The notes under the pieces: generated by a model
What the model was told of the DNA's origin: nothing
Database searches by the model: none
Seen by the model: the letters and a program-made list of their open reading frames with translations, nothing else
Program-made: the position numbers and the translations under genes
DNA from: Orobanche coerulescens
Lineage: Eukaryota; Streptophyta; Magnoliopsida; Lamiales; Orobanchaceae
NCBI GenBank assembly: GCA_033398695.1
Contig: CM065814.1
Span: 105,712,501 to 105,776,500 of the forward strand
Direction: 5' to 3'
Length of the DNA: 64,000 nt
Shown here: one piece after another, positions 10,073 to 20,810 of the stretch
Layout: every line of letters starts with the position of its first letter
Numbering within the stretch: the stretch's first letter is position 1

Positions 10073-12169
10073 TGTAACACCCTCAAGATATTCGAGGTAT
10101 ATTACAGCGTCGTGAATCCCTATATGGGACCCACCAGGCTGAATAGCATCATACTCATCGACTCACATAAACGACAGAACAATACCATGTCATAAAGATG
10201 CAAAACAGAATAATCCACCCGGTTCAACCGGTCAATATAACATCATCATCCAACACAACATAATAAGCAACAATACAATCCGAACGAACAAGAACCCTTA
10301 AGTACTCGAGTACAACTATTAGTTCAAAAACCACAGAAGATGAAAAGGTAAAAGACACTAAAACGTCACTCGTGCACAATCATCACGCACGGCCATCATC
10401 CGTGTATTGGTCGATGCGCTCGTCTCGAAGAACCTGACCTGAAATTCATAAAAACGAATTTCCCCAAAACGGGTCCCCAGAGGGGTTAGCAATTACGCTA
10501 GTACAAGTAACCAGATGAACAACTTACATCTTACACATATAGTATATACATGCAATCGAGAAAACATAGTTCCAAAACACTCATTTCCGGAAATGCCAAT
10601 ATCAAATCACATTTGTAAAAAAATGCACCACAATTAACCATGGATCCACCCCCTCCGTGAACCCCTACCGAGACCCCGTCGGATCTAACCCGTAGTGGTT
10701 AAAAGCAAGCTCGCGGATCCACCCCTCCGTGGACCCCTACCGAGACCCCGTCGGATCTAACCCGTAGTGAGCATACACACACACACAAGTCTCATGCAAT
10801 ACTACTACGTTAAGATTGTAAGTTCATAAGGATACTTGCCTCGATTAATAGACGGTGACACGAACGGAACGGAAGAATCAAGCACGACCGTGAGGAACCG
10901 ACGAATGAACCTAACGATTCGAATAACACAATCACAACCACTCCTAAACGATTAAGTAAATGGAATACACCCGAAAACCCGCCTACGATTCATGTATATT
11001 CATACAAAAATAACAACGAGGGCGGACCACAACCAAACCCTCTCGATTTCGCAAAACCATGAAAATATACCATGAATCCGTAGGAAAACTAATTATATCA
11101 ACAAGATTAATCATATTCATCATGAATCCACCAACAAAAGCGGAGCGAATCGGAAGGAAAACCCAAAACCCCAAATTATCCAAAAGTAGGGTTCTAAGAG
11201 ATTTCTAGTGGTTTAGGACGAAAGATTCGTGTTGATGTTGATATAATACTCCAAGAACTCAAGAAGGATGATGGATGAGATGATTGGAGGAAGAAATCGC
11301 CAAGAGAACGCCTCGGAATCGCCTTCGCCGCGGAGAGAGGAAGAAATGAGATTTTGTGTTTACTCGGTCAACTCCTGGTTTATATAGCCGGGAGTGTTAG
11401 CGCACGCTAAAACCTCAAGGTTAGCGTGCGCTAACGGGATAAGATTCCAAACCTTACCGTTAGCATCCCGATCCGGTAGCTGTAATTTAGCCCTTAGCAT
11501 AAGCTACTCGAAACGTAGCGTGCGCTAATGACCTCTCGGTAGCGCGCTATCGACCAATAGCGTGCGCTACCTGAACATCAGCCGAGTCCAGTAGCCAAAT
11601 GCCCAAAACTCACCTGACCCGTTAGCGTGCGCTACCATACAAGCGTAGCGTGCGCTAACTAGCATCTGATTGAGTTCAGTAGTAAACTGCCCAGTACTGG
11701 ATAGTCACACTAGCGCGCGCTACTGAACAACTTAACGTGTGCTAGTCTCCTGACATTAGCGTGCGCTAGACAAGATAGCGTGCGCTAATCCGATAGTCCA
11801 GAGGGCTGAGAGCTGAACTGCCACTCCCAGGGCTAAATCGTTAGCGTGCGCTACGAAGTAAACGTAGCGTGCGCTACAAGGGGACTTCTAGCGTGCGCTA
11901 TGCGGAAAAATTAGCGTGCGCTAGATACGGAATATAAACAGTCTACAACACCAGAATACGGACGAAACATCAGACGGAACACCTCACAACGCATCATAGC
12001 ATAGAATGAATCCACGGCAACCCCGAAACGGCAGTTCCGCACAACAATTACGAGAACCAGATCAATAGATGACGGAAGAGTTACACTGAAAGATACACGA
12101 GGGTCGCTACAATCGAGAAATACACCGAAAATAAAAATACAAGGGAAAGAAAAAAATGCGGATATTACA
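10073..12169 (-). repeat. LTR-A, right copy (5' LTR of element A)
   Basis: The pair of 3164-5247 with the same ends. Long stretches are identical. Most differences are one- to three-base changes near CAG/CTG trinucleotides or C/G runs, for example around 3510-3530 versus 10410-10435. It ends at ATATTACA followed directly by the target duplication ATTAC. Confidence 0.92.
11397..11924. repeat. Palindrome array in LTR-A (right)
   Basis: The same array as 4475-5002, with the same words in the same order. The TATA box CTATATAAA is at 11379-11387 on the minus strand, 9 bp downstream of the array in element orientation. Confidence 0.92.
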
Positions 12170-12174
12170 ATTAC

Positions 12175-13040
12175 AATGACAGTGACACTATAAAAAAGCA
12201 ATGTGCACAATAACACATCAATTGTGAAACAGCCTACGTTATCAGCATGATACAATTTACGTTCTGTGACGAATACTTGTTTGTTAACAGAAAAAAATCC
12301 CCAAACAAAAAAAACCCCAAATTCAGGAAATTGAAAAAAAAACCTAAACAGAAAAAAAAATTGAATGTAGAAAAATTATGCAAAAGATGGTGGTGCAGGT
12401 GCAGATCCCCCTTCTCTTCTTGTTGGTGCAGCAACTTTTTTTCTTTTTCTTTTTTCGATTTTAACACCGTTAATAATCTGAAGGACAAAACAGAAAAGCA
12501 CAATTCCATTGTTACAAGTTGCTTTCTGTTGTTGTGCTCTTAGGGAATAAAATAATTAAACTGAAGTGTGTGTGTGTGTGTGATGAACTTATTTCTTCGA
12601 TATGATTTTTCAGAGGACTTTTATCAAACACATTAGAAGCAATAGTTATGGAAATAGATAAGCACAGATAAATCAAATGAAAACTTCAATCGATATGATA
12701 ACTGTATATACCAATTCGCCTCCTACCGTAGAGATTACCCAAAACTATTTGATGGAAACAAAATTACTCACCGCAGCCTTAAATAATGAAATATTTGATG
12801 GAAACAAAATTACTTACCCGTGCAAATCGGTCTGTGAGCCCTGAAGAAACAGAGTTTTTATCCCTCGTGAAGAACAGGTTTGAGTTGTGAAGAAGAATGT
12901 TGTGTGCGAGGGAATTTTGAGAAAGAGTATCAAAAAAGTTGATTGCCGTGGGAATTATTCTGTCAAAAAGTTTTGAGAAGTCTCTCACAAGAGTTTTTTT
13001 TCGGTTGAAAATATTTATTATATCATAATTCATTTCTTCT
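12175..13040 (-). other. Probable 5' part of the interrupted host gene (5' UTR exon and first intron)
   Basis: After the ATTAC duplication the low-copy sequence resumes. On the minus strand, sequence from about 12950 to 12818 reads as a leader exon ending GCACGG before a strong donor GTAAGT (12817). A second donor-like GTGAGT lies at 12770, because about 23 bp around the donor (ATTTGATGGAAACAAAATTA) is repeated. A stretch near 12380-12470 also has a polypyrimidine-AG acceptor and an open frame rich in K/R. No protein is recognised. That it belongs with the exon at 2600-2820 is inference from strand and position. Confidence 0.3.
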
Positions 13041-13281
13041 AATTAAAAAAGATTAAGTGATACATAAAGTGTTACTACAAGTGCTACTTATTTTAAAGTG
13101 TTACTTCAAAGTGTTACTCAATTAAAAAGTGTTACCTCAAAATGTTACTAATAAAAAAAGTGATACATTAAGTGTTACCTATTGATTAAGTGTTACCAAG
13201 GTGTTACTTAAATATTCGATAAACTTGAATTTCAGAATGTGTTACCATACATATGTTACCTTAGGTCAATTATGCACTAGT
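13040..13281. mobile_element. CACTA-like terminal fragment with AAGTGTTAC subterminal repeats
   Basis: At least eight copies of a word close to AAGTGTTAC in direct orientation, ending at GCACTAGTG (13273-13281). Repeated short subterminal words and a TAGTG/CACTA terminus are characteristic of CACTA (En/Spm) elements. The opposite end is not visible, so this is a remnant. Confidence 0.5.
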
Positions 13282-14038
13282 GGTTGAAAGAGAAGAAACG
13301 AGGTGGAACTTCTCTAAAATGACAAAATGACAGGTCTTACATATATATAAGTTTTCATGCATTACGTACGTTACATGAACCTCTTAACGTACGTAATGTC
13401 CTTTACGTATGTTATCCGTCTTCGATAGCGTACGTAACGACAATCCAGAACCTACTGCCTCATTTCGTGCCTTGTGTTACATATGTAACACCTGTGCCAT
13501 AGCGTACGTAACACAGAGTTGACTTCCGACAGTAAAATATACGTTTAACGTACGTAATGTACCACTCGTAACATACGTTAACCAAGAGTTGACTCCTCCT
13601 GTCCACATCTGCGCCGAAAGTTGCCGACACCGGGCCCACCTGCCGACCACAACTCGGACCTATTCGATTCTCTCCATAATGTACGTTATGTACTCAACCT
13701 AACGTACATTAAGCTCGTTTCGTTGCGTACGTAAGCTCCTCTGCTTAGCGTACGCTATGCTTTCACCTTTACGTACGTAAGCTCCTATGTTTAACGCACG
13801 TAATGGCTTTTATACTTAGCCATTTACACTGATCTTGCTCGTCGTCTCAATATACCGAATACGTATACCCAATAAACTATATCCTCAAGTGTAATTGTCG
13901 ATCAAGTACGACAATTATACCAATACGGATATCTCAGTCCTTCATTTATTTTATCCATACTTCACAGATTCCACGCTGTACAACATAACTCGGATAAAAT
14001 AACATTAAACAACAGTAGTAGAAATTCTGGATACTACA
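13282..14038 (-). repeat. LTR-G fragment (minus-oriented, left side truncated)
   Basis: Ends on the right at ATACTACA. It contains a TATA box (13341-13350), a palindrome array (13362-13803), and a right part homologous in inverted orientation to 27483-27751 (shared words such as AATTGTCG, CGACAATT and the GTCGTCTCAATATACC region). It also shares CTTAGCCATTT with LTR-C. The leader and U5 side are missing, cut at the CACTA fragment. Confidence 0.6.
13362..13803. repeat. Array of TTACGTACGTAA-type palindromes in LTR-G
   Basis: More than a dozen degenerate copies of AACGTACGTAA, with TAGCGTACGCTA and TTACATATGTAA variants, irregularly spaced. The first copy lies 11 bp from the TATA box at 13341-13350. 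This is the same arrangement as in the other LTR families, but with a different central word. Confidence 0.8.
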
Positions 14039-15009
14039 GTTACATAGCCAAAGATATTGCACGCACGTCACTATAATCATGAAGAAAAATATTTTATTAT
14101 TTGACCACTGCTAGTACAGCGAGGCATGTAAGACCTGCTTATGTGATATATGAGTCAAGTACCTTGTGAGACTACTTAGGATGTGTGAGACAGTCGGACT
14201 AAGTCATTATGAGTATTGATTCTCAGTGTGCTATGAGATATTACTTCGGATGTGAGAGATAGTCGGACTGGAAATTGATGATTATTGATGATGTATAGAG
14301 AGCTTCCAAGTGTACAACAGTTGAATCAAGGGTGCAAAGAAATAAAATGAATTTAGGTGATGAGAACTAAAATATGTGTTCATGTCAAGCATAGTACTTC
14401 ATGTTCAATTGCATAAGAGCATTGGTACTATTCTCTTGACATGCATGAATTTTACTTACTGAGCTTTAGGTCATATAATTTATGCATTGTATGTGAACTT
14501 GCTGATACCTGATCACTAGCTGGCTGGATTGTTGGAGTTTCTATGGGTTTTGAGGGTGATGTACATGGATAACGACATGTTGGGTTAAATCATAGGTTTA
14601 TCGTGTCTTGGATATTGTTTCTGAACTTTGTGTTATATATTATGTTATCGATTTAGTTTACATATATGTGTTAGTATGTCCACTGGTGTGTTCTGGTACT
14701 TCATGTAATGTTAATAAGGTTCTGCAATTTAATAGTTTGTTTAAATATGGGATTTATGTCTGAGAGTATTTAAATCCGGTAATTTTCAATATAATGATAT
14801 ATCGGGGAGATGAGTTTTATCCAGGTTAGGATGGGATATCTTTACGTGATGATGATGTTGGTTTTGTATTATTATTGGCACATGGGATAAGTCCTATTAG
14901 AGGAAACTCTATCAAAATTCAACCATATTTTATGAATATTATTATGATGTTAGATAGGATTGTGTCAGAATTTATAAGTGGGTGGTGTCAAATTATTCAT
15001 CTTTCATGT
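14039..15009. other. Unassigned repeat-like sequence
   Basis: No ORF with family similarity. A short direct repeat (GTGAGA.AGTCGGACT) occurs near 14190 and 14250. The rest resembles the leader or 3' part of an LTR element in plus orientation (TTTTACTTACTGAGCTTTAG), but I cannot assign a family. Confidence 0.3.
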
Positions 15010-15365
15010 CAATGCAAGCAAAATCCACCTAATCCTAGATTGAAAAATTAGTCCTCATGTTTTTGTATGATTCAATACAATATAATATTTCACACATCAA
15101 CATGCTATGAATATAAGGAAGAAATAATTGAATCATGCAAAAATAAAGGAAAGGAAAAATAATTACTTGATAATTAACTCTTGATCTTGAGTTGTATAAT
15201 AAACTCCAAGACAATTCTCCAAAGGATGAAAATAATATGACCAGGTGTTCCTTAGACTGAAAACCTGGTAAACTAGACTCCCGAATAACATATGTTTATA
15301 ATAGAGAACAAGTTGGAGGAATCTAAATTACAAAAGCAAAGAAAATAAAAATATTACATCTAAAC

Positions 15366-15560
15366 CAACAAGTGAGAGTAGACTCACTTGTGCTTATGAG
15401 AAGTGAGTGTCGGCTCACTTGAGTCTTAGTCGCGTCGCTGGCTTCGAGGCAGCGATGATCCGTGCGCTCACTTGATTTCTCAAAAAAAAAAATAGACAGT
15501 GCAAGTGCATGCTAGCTCACTTGTGTCCGAGACAAGTGAGCGACGACTCACTTGTATATT
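15366..15560. repeat. Cluster of CAAGTGAGT / ACTCACTTG inverted words
   Basis: Eight or more copies of the 8-9-bp word ACTCACTTG or its complement within 195 bp, in both orientations, often as close inverted pairs. It sits in an AT-rich stretch (15010-15840) that has no coding signal. It resembles in style the palindrome arrays of the LTR promoters, but I could not place a TATA box or LTR ends around it. Confidence 0.6.
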
Positions 15561-15849
15561 TCTGGAATTTTCGGCCAATGCCTGTTTTCTCCGTTTCTTG
15601 GCCCATTTTATCGTTCCTCGATCAGGTTCTTTATAATTTCCTACCAATAAGAATCAACATACCCCATGACGCAAAATGACACCCAAAACTATATAAAATG
15701 AACTAAACTCGACTCAAAATAAACATATAACATGACAACAAAAAACAAGAAAAAGAAAACAAATAACAACCAATCCTTAGGTTTCATTAAGGGCGGTAAC
15801 GCCAAGCATATCTCGCCCAAATTCTTCTACAATCAGCAACAGGTTGAAA

Positions 15850-16000
15850 ATGCTGAATATTGACGTGAAACAACTGAATTCTGATGAAAATTTTGCTGAT
15901 TTATTCAATAAGTCTTACTAAATCTACATTTGAGAAACATATGAAAGGCATTGGCATGCATCGATTATTCAAGCACACGAATGATTACCTAAAGGGGATC
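15850..16000 (+). pseudogene. Copia pol C-terminal remnant
   Basis: The plus strand reads IDVKQLNSDENFADLFNKS and then, after one frame change, KSTFEKHMKGIGMHRL. This matches the end of Ty1/copia RNase H (A-D-L-F-T-K, then S-T-F-E-K-H-x-K-G-I-G-M). Nothing of pol precedes it, so it is a 3' stub. The open frame continuing to 16234 lies in what is probably the following LTR and is not coding. Confidence 0.7.
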
Positions 16001-16335
16001 AGCTATGTATATTTCATGGGGAGTATACTTCACATAGTTTTGCCATTTGTAGAGGGTTTGTTATGCTCTGTTTCCTTACCAAGTCTTTTTTCATTGTTTT
16101 GTTTGACTTGGAAAGAATTTTTACCAAGGCAACATCTTATGCATCATTATTATATTAGTGTTCGACACAGGGAGGGTGTTTCAGGATTTGATATTCCATC
16201 ATTCTCATGTTATGTCTTTTCTAATACTAATTAGATTAGGTTACCTAAGTAGTAGGGATTCTAAAACCTTCTACTAGTAGGATTCACATTATTCCTTTCC
16301 TGGTAAGAAATCACATATATAGAAGGAGACTCAGG

Positions 16336-16478
16336 CTGTGTTTAGCAAAACTAGCTGATAAGGTAGCTGGTAGCTAATAAGCTAGCTGATAGCTGATTGG
16401 GTAGTTGATTAGGTAGCTGATAAGCTAGCTGATTTTAATGTAGATGTTTAGCAAATTAGTTGATAAGCTAGCTGGTTT
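16336..16478. repeat. AGCTGATAAGCTAGCTGAT short-repeat cluster, MITE-like
   Basis: Begins TGTGTTTAGCAAA and then repeats AGCTGATAAGCTAGCTG in degenerate form. Plant hAT-like MITEs often start in this way. The matching inverted end was not found; instead TGTTTAGCAAA recurs in direct orientation near 16445. Probably a truncated MITE. Confidence 0.45.
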
Positions 16479-17090
16479 TTTTTAATAAAATTACATAAAA
16501 TGACATCACTTTTATTTTTCTATTATTTTTTAAACTTTTTCATTATATTTTAACAATGATTGTTATAAAATAAATTATTTGCCTATTATTATTTTAATAT
16601 ATACTACCTCTAAATTACATATATGTACTATTCACAGTTCACTGTCACTTTGAAAAGTCATTGATAATTTATTTTTGATAGTTTAAAATTGCCGCTGAAT
16701 AGGACTTGTGTGTATAATTTTCGTTACGAACAAGTTCATAACAACAATAGGTATGAAAAAGATTCCGTAAAATATAAAAGATAAATAGAACACAAAATTA
16801 TTGTATTATATTTATAACAAAGTAATTCATTAGCAAGTGTAATATTTTTCTCTGTTAGTGATATCAATACAATATTTTTATTCATGATTTATCTTCGATT
16901 TGATTATACAACCCTTCCTCAAAATTTAGATTTATTAATTATATAGAGAAATGATGAAATTCTCTAATTTTAATTTAGCAATATAGGCGGCTAAAGTTTT
17001 GGAAAGTGACAATCCACCTAAACTTAACTCTCATCGGATAGTAATTTGGGTGGTAAAAAGAATGGTGAAAAAAGACATAAAAAAATTCTC
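16479..17090. other. AT-rich spacer, nothing recognised
   Basis: No coding, RNA or element signal apart from long A/T tracts. The right end (about 16990-17090) resembles the start of the following Helitron-like copy, which suggests an older fragment of the same family. Confidence 0.3.
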
Positions 17091-17772
17091 TCTATATATA
17101 TAATAATGTGGGTGGTAAAAGAATGATGACCTAGATACGAAAAATCCTCCCTTCTCTCAACACCGACCGAAAATTGCTCCCCAAAGTGCACTTAGTTTGT
17201 CTTATATTCATTGTTATTTAGGGTAGTTTGTTTGACTCTTAATGATTACATTAAGAGTCTATTTCTGAATCGCTAAAATAAGAATAATAAAAATAATATC
17301 AAATATCCAACAATAATAAATTTAAAAATACCCTTAGAATAGTAAGTTAAATTAAATTAAAGGGACAATTGATTTTTAAAAAAATACTTTTTTTACGCCA
17401 TTCTGCCGGCATGTTTTCCGGCGGGGCACCGCCGGTGGACGGCTTCTTTTTTTACGCCAGGCCGCCGACTTGTTTTCCGATGGGCTACCGCCGGTGATCT
17501 ACGGACCTCCAGTGACCGGTCATTTTTATTTTTTTTTAACGCCAGGCCACAGCCGGCAGCCGGCCAATTTTTTTTTTTTTTTTTTTAAAACGCCAGGCAC
17601 GCCGGACTACCATCCGACAGTCCTTAATTTTTTTCTTATTTGTTTACAGCAGGACCATCGGCCACCGATAGAATTTTTGGACCATTTTGTTAGAGCAACA
17701 AATCTGGTAAATTAATTTTTTAATTTAATTATACCACTGTCACTATGTCATTATGGCACAGGTAATCTCTAG
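17091..17772. mobile_element. Helitron-like element, copy 1
   Basis: Starts near TCTATATATATAATAATG and ends CTCTAG followed by T. Plant Helitrons typically begin TC-TATA-rich and end CTRR before a host T. The interior holds several diverged blocks of CGCCAGGCCGCCG..TTTTCCGGCGGG separated by T runs. It aligns with copy 2 in its first 300 bp (shared AATAATAATA, CCTTAGAAT and TTAAATTAAATTAAAGGGACAATT). I could not identify a clear 3' hairpin, and there is no Rep/helicase gene. Confidence 0.45.
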
Positions 17773-18594
17773 TCTATAATATAAAGGACATCGTTACTTT
17801 TTGGTCGTCCGAATGTGCATCTGAAAAGACTATTTTACTCATCCCTCTCTCCCTTCTCTTTATGTTGAAATTAATAATAATAATAATAATATCTAATGTT
17901 CGATAATAATAAATTTTAAAACACACCCTTAGAATTCTAAATTAAATTAAATTAAAGGGACAATTATTTTTCAAAAAAAAAATCCACGGACCTCCGGGAC
18001 CAGTTTTCCGGCAGGGCAGCCGCCGATTGCTGGTAGACCTCCGGAATATGGTTATTTTTTTCTCGCCAGGCCCGGAGACCTGTTTTCCAACGGACCTCCG
18101 ACGGCTAGATAAGTTTTTTTGTACTCCACGTAGCTGGCCTGCTTTCCGACGGCCGGAAATTTTTTTTAACGTCGGGCAGCTAGCCTGCTTTTTGGCAGTC
18201 CACCGGCAGCTCCAACCAAGTTTTTTTTTATAACGTGCGGGCCATCGCCGGCGACCGACCAATTATTTTTTTTTCCTTTTTTTGACAGGCCGTCGACTAG
18301 CTTTCCGGGAGGCCACCGTCGGCGGCAGGTCAATTTTTTCCTCCTTTTTTTTTAACGTCGACGGCTGGCCAATTTTTTTGTTTTTAAAAACGCCAGGCCG
18401 CCGACCTGATTTCTTCAGGCGGCTGGCCTTTTTTTTAAGGCCACGTCCCCTGACTTACTTTGCGGCGGTCCTTAATTTTTTTTTTTTTACAGTAGGCCCA
18501 TCAGCCGCTAATATAACTTTGGGAACCAACATATTTTTTCTACCAAATAATAGGGCGATTTAATTATATAACCGCCAATACGAGTTATCTCTAG
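17773..18594. mobile_element. Helitron-like element, copy 2, head-to-tail with copy 1
   Basis: Starts TCTATAATATAAAGG directly at the CTAG end of copy 1 and ends TTATCTCTAG before T (18595). The interior again carries GC-rich blocks (CGCCAGGC, GCCGGC, CCGCCGAC) alternating with T8-T10 runs. Open frames across it are made of these blocks and are not genes. It is non-autonomous. Confidence 0.5.
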
Positions 18595-18610
18595 TATAAG
18601 TATATATTTA

Positions 18611-18770
18611 GTATGGATGTGCATATCGATTCGATTCGATTCGATTTCAGACTAATATCATGCCCGATCCATAATGTTTGGTTTCATAAAAAATAACCCT
18701 AAATATTTCAATTTTTAGACTTCGGGTTCTATGGTTTTCGATTTGGGCTCCATTCGGGTTCGTTTGCATT
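18611..18770. mobile_element. MITE-like fragment with CGATTCGATT words
   Basis: ATGTGCATATCGATTCGATT followed by further TTCGG/TTCGA words, in the style of hAT-like MITEs with simple-sequence interiors. Terminal inverted repeats and a target duplication were not resolved. Confidence 0.35.
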
Positions 18771-18849
18771 TTGCATCTAATGAGCAGCCCAACTAAATTA
18801 GCTAATTGAGTCTTTACCTCATTTTTTCAGCTTTAGCTAATAAAAAGAA

Positions 18850-19092
18850 TCCCAGGCGTATTTCGATGCGAAGGAGGGGATATCTTTGTAGTGGCGTACG
18901 GCGTGGGTTCGAATCACCGTGGGAGATCCGCTCTTTTCGAGATTTAAACTCAGATGTTTATTCGATTGAAGCATCCTCAAACCGGTTCTTTGAGGCATAA
19001 CTGCGATTTAACCGGGGTAGGAATGAGGATCGGGCCTCTGGCAGGATTCACACAGGTCATCGAAAAAAAATAAAAAAAAAGCAAAAAAAAAA
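18850..19092 (+). mobile_element. tRNA-derived SINE
   Basis: An internal RNA polymerase III promoter is visible. The B box is GGTTCGAATC at 18906-18915, and a plausible A box ATGCGAAGGAGG lies at 18866-18877, 28 nt upstream. The body ends near 19062 and is followed by an A-rich tail (19063-19092). No coding capacity is expected. Target duplications are blurred by flanking A runs. Confidence 0.6.
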
Positions 19093-19268
19093 ACAGAAAA
19101 GTGAAAAAAAATTATCAAACAAAAGTCATTCAGCAGGCAGTCGTTGAAGAAACTCAGAGAAGAAGTTTAAGGAAAACAAAAGAAAAACTTTTGGTTACCA
19201 ACTGGGAAAAAACACACACACACAAAAAAAAAAATGTAAATAGAAAAAACCGTTGCGATCTTGGATCT

Positions 19269-19498
19269 TGTTGGAGGGTGGAAAGACGTTCATTGGGCTG
19301 CGGAATGAGAAAATTAAGGTTGGATTCAGGGTGAAGGACAGCTTAGTATGATATTGTCCGCTTTGAATCAAGCCCGCACAGATTTGTTTTTGGGCTCCTT
19401 CCCAAAAGGCCTCATACTAATAGAGTGGTGGAGTTTATTATATAGAAGAGTTCTTTTCTTCTCTCTTCCGATGTGGGATGGGTTTGCCAACCCCAACA
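19269..19498 (-). repeat. Short LTR (TRIM-like), minus orientation
   Basis: A 230-bp TG...CA unit (TGTTGGAGGG to CCCCAACA on the plus strand). In minus orientation it starts TGTTGGGGTTGGC and has a TATA-like stretch (TATATAATAAAC) near 19440. A polypurine tract GAGGGGAGGAT abuts it on the right (19499-19509). It is therefore a 3' LTR of a small minus-strand element. Confidence 0.5.
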
Positions 19499-19746
19499 AT
19501 CCTCCCCTCAAACAAAGGACCACATCATTATCCTCCCCTCGAACGATAATTCGTACATCTTGCACCGCCGTTATCAGCACTGAACGGGACACGCCGCCTG
19601 ATCACCACAATATCAGGAAGACTTTCGACACAAGGCACCAACAAAGATGTTGCGAGGTCACATCGGGGACTTCTCCACCATCGTAAAGGCAGTCTCAGCT
19701 TAGGCTCCACCACTGGGCCCAGTCGAACCATCCGCTCTGATACCAT
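19499..19746 (-). other. 248-bp internal region with polypurine tract and primer site
   Basis: Runs from the polypurine tract at 19499 to an iMet-type primer site at 19734-19745, with a second GAGGGGAGGA-like stretch inside. The size is that of a TRIM internal region and no ORF is likely to be real. However, the LTR that follows at 19747 does not match the LTR at 19269-19498, so the two ends probably come from different elements. Confidence 0.45.
19734..19745 (-). other. Primer binding site (iMet tRNA) of LTR-H element
   Basis: TGGTATCAGAGC on the minus strand, one base from the end of LTR-H (TGTTGGGAAAA on plus). It shows that LTR-H is a 5' LTR in minus orientation. Confidence 0.8.
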
Positions 19747-20760
19747 TGTTGGGAAAAATACCGACAAACGTCACGTCACAACGAATAAAGCGGAACCTCG
19801 TTTGACAACTTCCCACTCTTCAATCGTAACTTTGTGGTTACCGACGAGTAGAGCAACAATTACAACTCGATAAAAATAATACAAATGATATTCGAAAGTA
19901 ATAAATAACGAGACACAATTTTAAAGTGGAAAACCCCTCAAGACGAGAGTAAAAACCACGGGACCGAAGCCGCTTAAAATCCACTATCACCAATACACAC
20001 AAATACACAATCGTCCCTAATACAAACTAGGGGTATACACCAATCGTCAAATACTTGGTAATAAATGTTCTTCAAGTATTTGGAATCAACAACAACAAGA
20101 TCGGGAAAAGAAACAACCGTAAATAGCTTACACAAAGAGCTAATGAAATACCCCAACTTCCGGACTCAAAATCTCGATCTACACCGGTGAAAAGATTTGC
20201 CCAATAGCTACCAAGCTCTTGTCAAAAGATCACGACGATCCGACCGATAAATCTCCGGAAAAATGAAGAATTGTATTTCTCTCTCTTGTTTCTCTCTCTA
20301 TCTCTCTCTTGTTCTTCTCTCAAGTGTGTATGTGATAATATGTTGAAATCCCGTGTGAAAGACAGCATAAAAAGATTCCCATTTGCAGGTTTGACCCGTG
20401 TGCCGCGGCCCGGGCAGTGCAAAATTGCGCCCAGGACTCGACAGGGAGCCGCGGCCTGGCCGGCAGGGGCCGCGGCCCGAGTCTGACGCTCGAGCAAATG
20501 CAGGGCGCGGCTCGGCGAGATGTCTGCGCGGCCCAAGTGATCGACAGCGCTCGGCAGGGAGAGGCTCGACAGGTGTGCTCGGCAGGGGCCGCGGCCCAGA
20601 GTACAGTCTCGGCCGATGCTGAGTGACTTCGGCGGGGGCCGCGGCTCGGCAGCTGTGTGCCGCGGCCCAGCAGTGCTGGTGAGGAAAAACGTCTTTTCAA
20701 GCGTAGTGCCACGGCCCGGAGGGTTTGTGCCGTGGCCCGGAGTCCGGTCGACTCCGAAAA
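19747..20760 (-). repeat. LTR-H (minus orientation, right end not resolved)
   Basis: Starts TGTTGGGAAAA on the plus strand next to the primer site. It contains a leader with (CT)n stretches (20270-20320), a TATA-like TTTTTATG (20366-20374, minus strand), then a GC-rich array of CCGCGG words (20398-20740). The right end is cut by a fusion to copia integrase sequence near 20760-20811. Several GC-rich open frames over the array are artefacts of composition. Confidence 0.55.
20398..20740. repeat. Array of GTGCCGCGGCCC words in LTR-H
   Basis: About ten copies of a word centred on the palindrome GCCGCGGC, flanked by variable GC-rich spacers. It lies about 25 bp upstream of the TATA-like box in element orientation. 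The same word forms the array of element D at 59516-59615, although the two LTRs are otherwise unrelated. Confidence 0.75.
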
Positions 20761-20810
20761 TGCCTATATTTCGGAAATTACTCCTACAAATGCCTATATT
20801 TCCTTCACGG

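Larger units (their letters stand above)
3164..12169 (-). mobile_element. Full-length Ty3/gypsy chromovirus (family A, Tekay/Del-like)
   Basis: A complete LTR retrotransposon in minus orientation. It has a left LTR (3164-5247), a 4.8-kb internal region, and a right LTR (10073-12169), flanked by a perfect 5-bp duplication ATTAC (3159-3163 and 12170-12174). The minus-strand order is 5' LTR, iMet primer site, gag, protease, reverse transcriptase, RNase H, integrase with chromodomain-like tail, polypurine tract, 3' LTR. Long LTRs and the integrase C-terminal motif EEATWE point to the Tekay/Del group of chromoviruses. Every pol domain is interrupted by frameshifts or stops, although the LTRs and duplication look young. 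Confidence 0.92.

Noticed and set aside
12234..12543. Overlapping lysine- and phenylalanine-rich frames
   Set aside because: Produced by A and T runs on opposite strands; only a weak exon-like signal remains.
15884..16234. 116-codon plus-strand frame as an independent gene
   Set aside because: Its first 35 codons are the copia RNase H C-terminus; the rest continues into adjoining non-coding sequence.
19499..19976. A complete TRIM element with LTRs at 19269-19498 and 19747 onward
   Set aside because: The two supposed LTRs do not match beyond TGTTGG, so they belong to different elements despite the TRIM-sized spacing.
20320..20712. Overlapping GC-rich open frames on both strands
   Set aside because: They translate the CCGCGG word array of LTR-H; R/A/G/P-rich composition with no motif.
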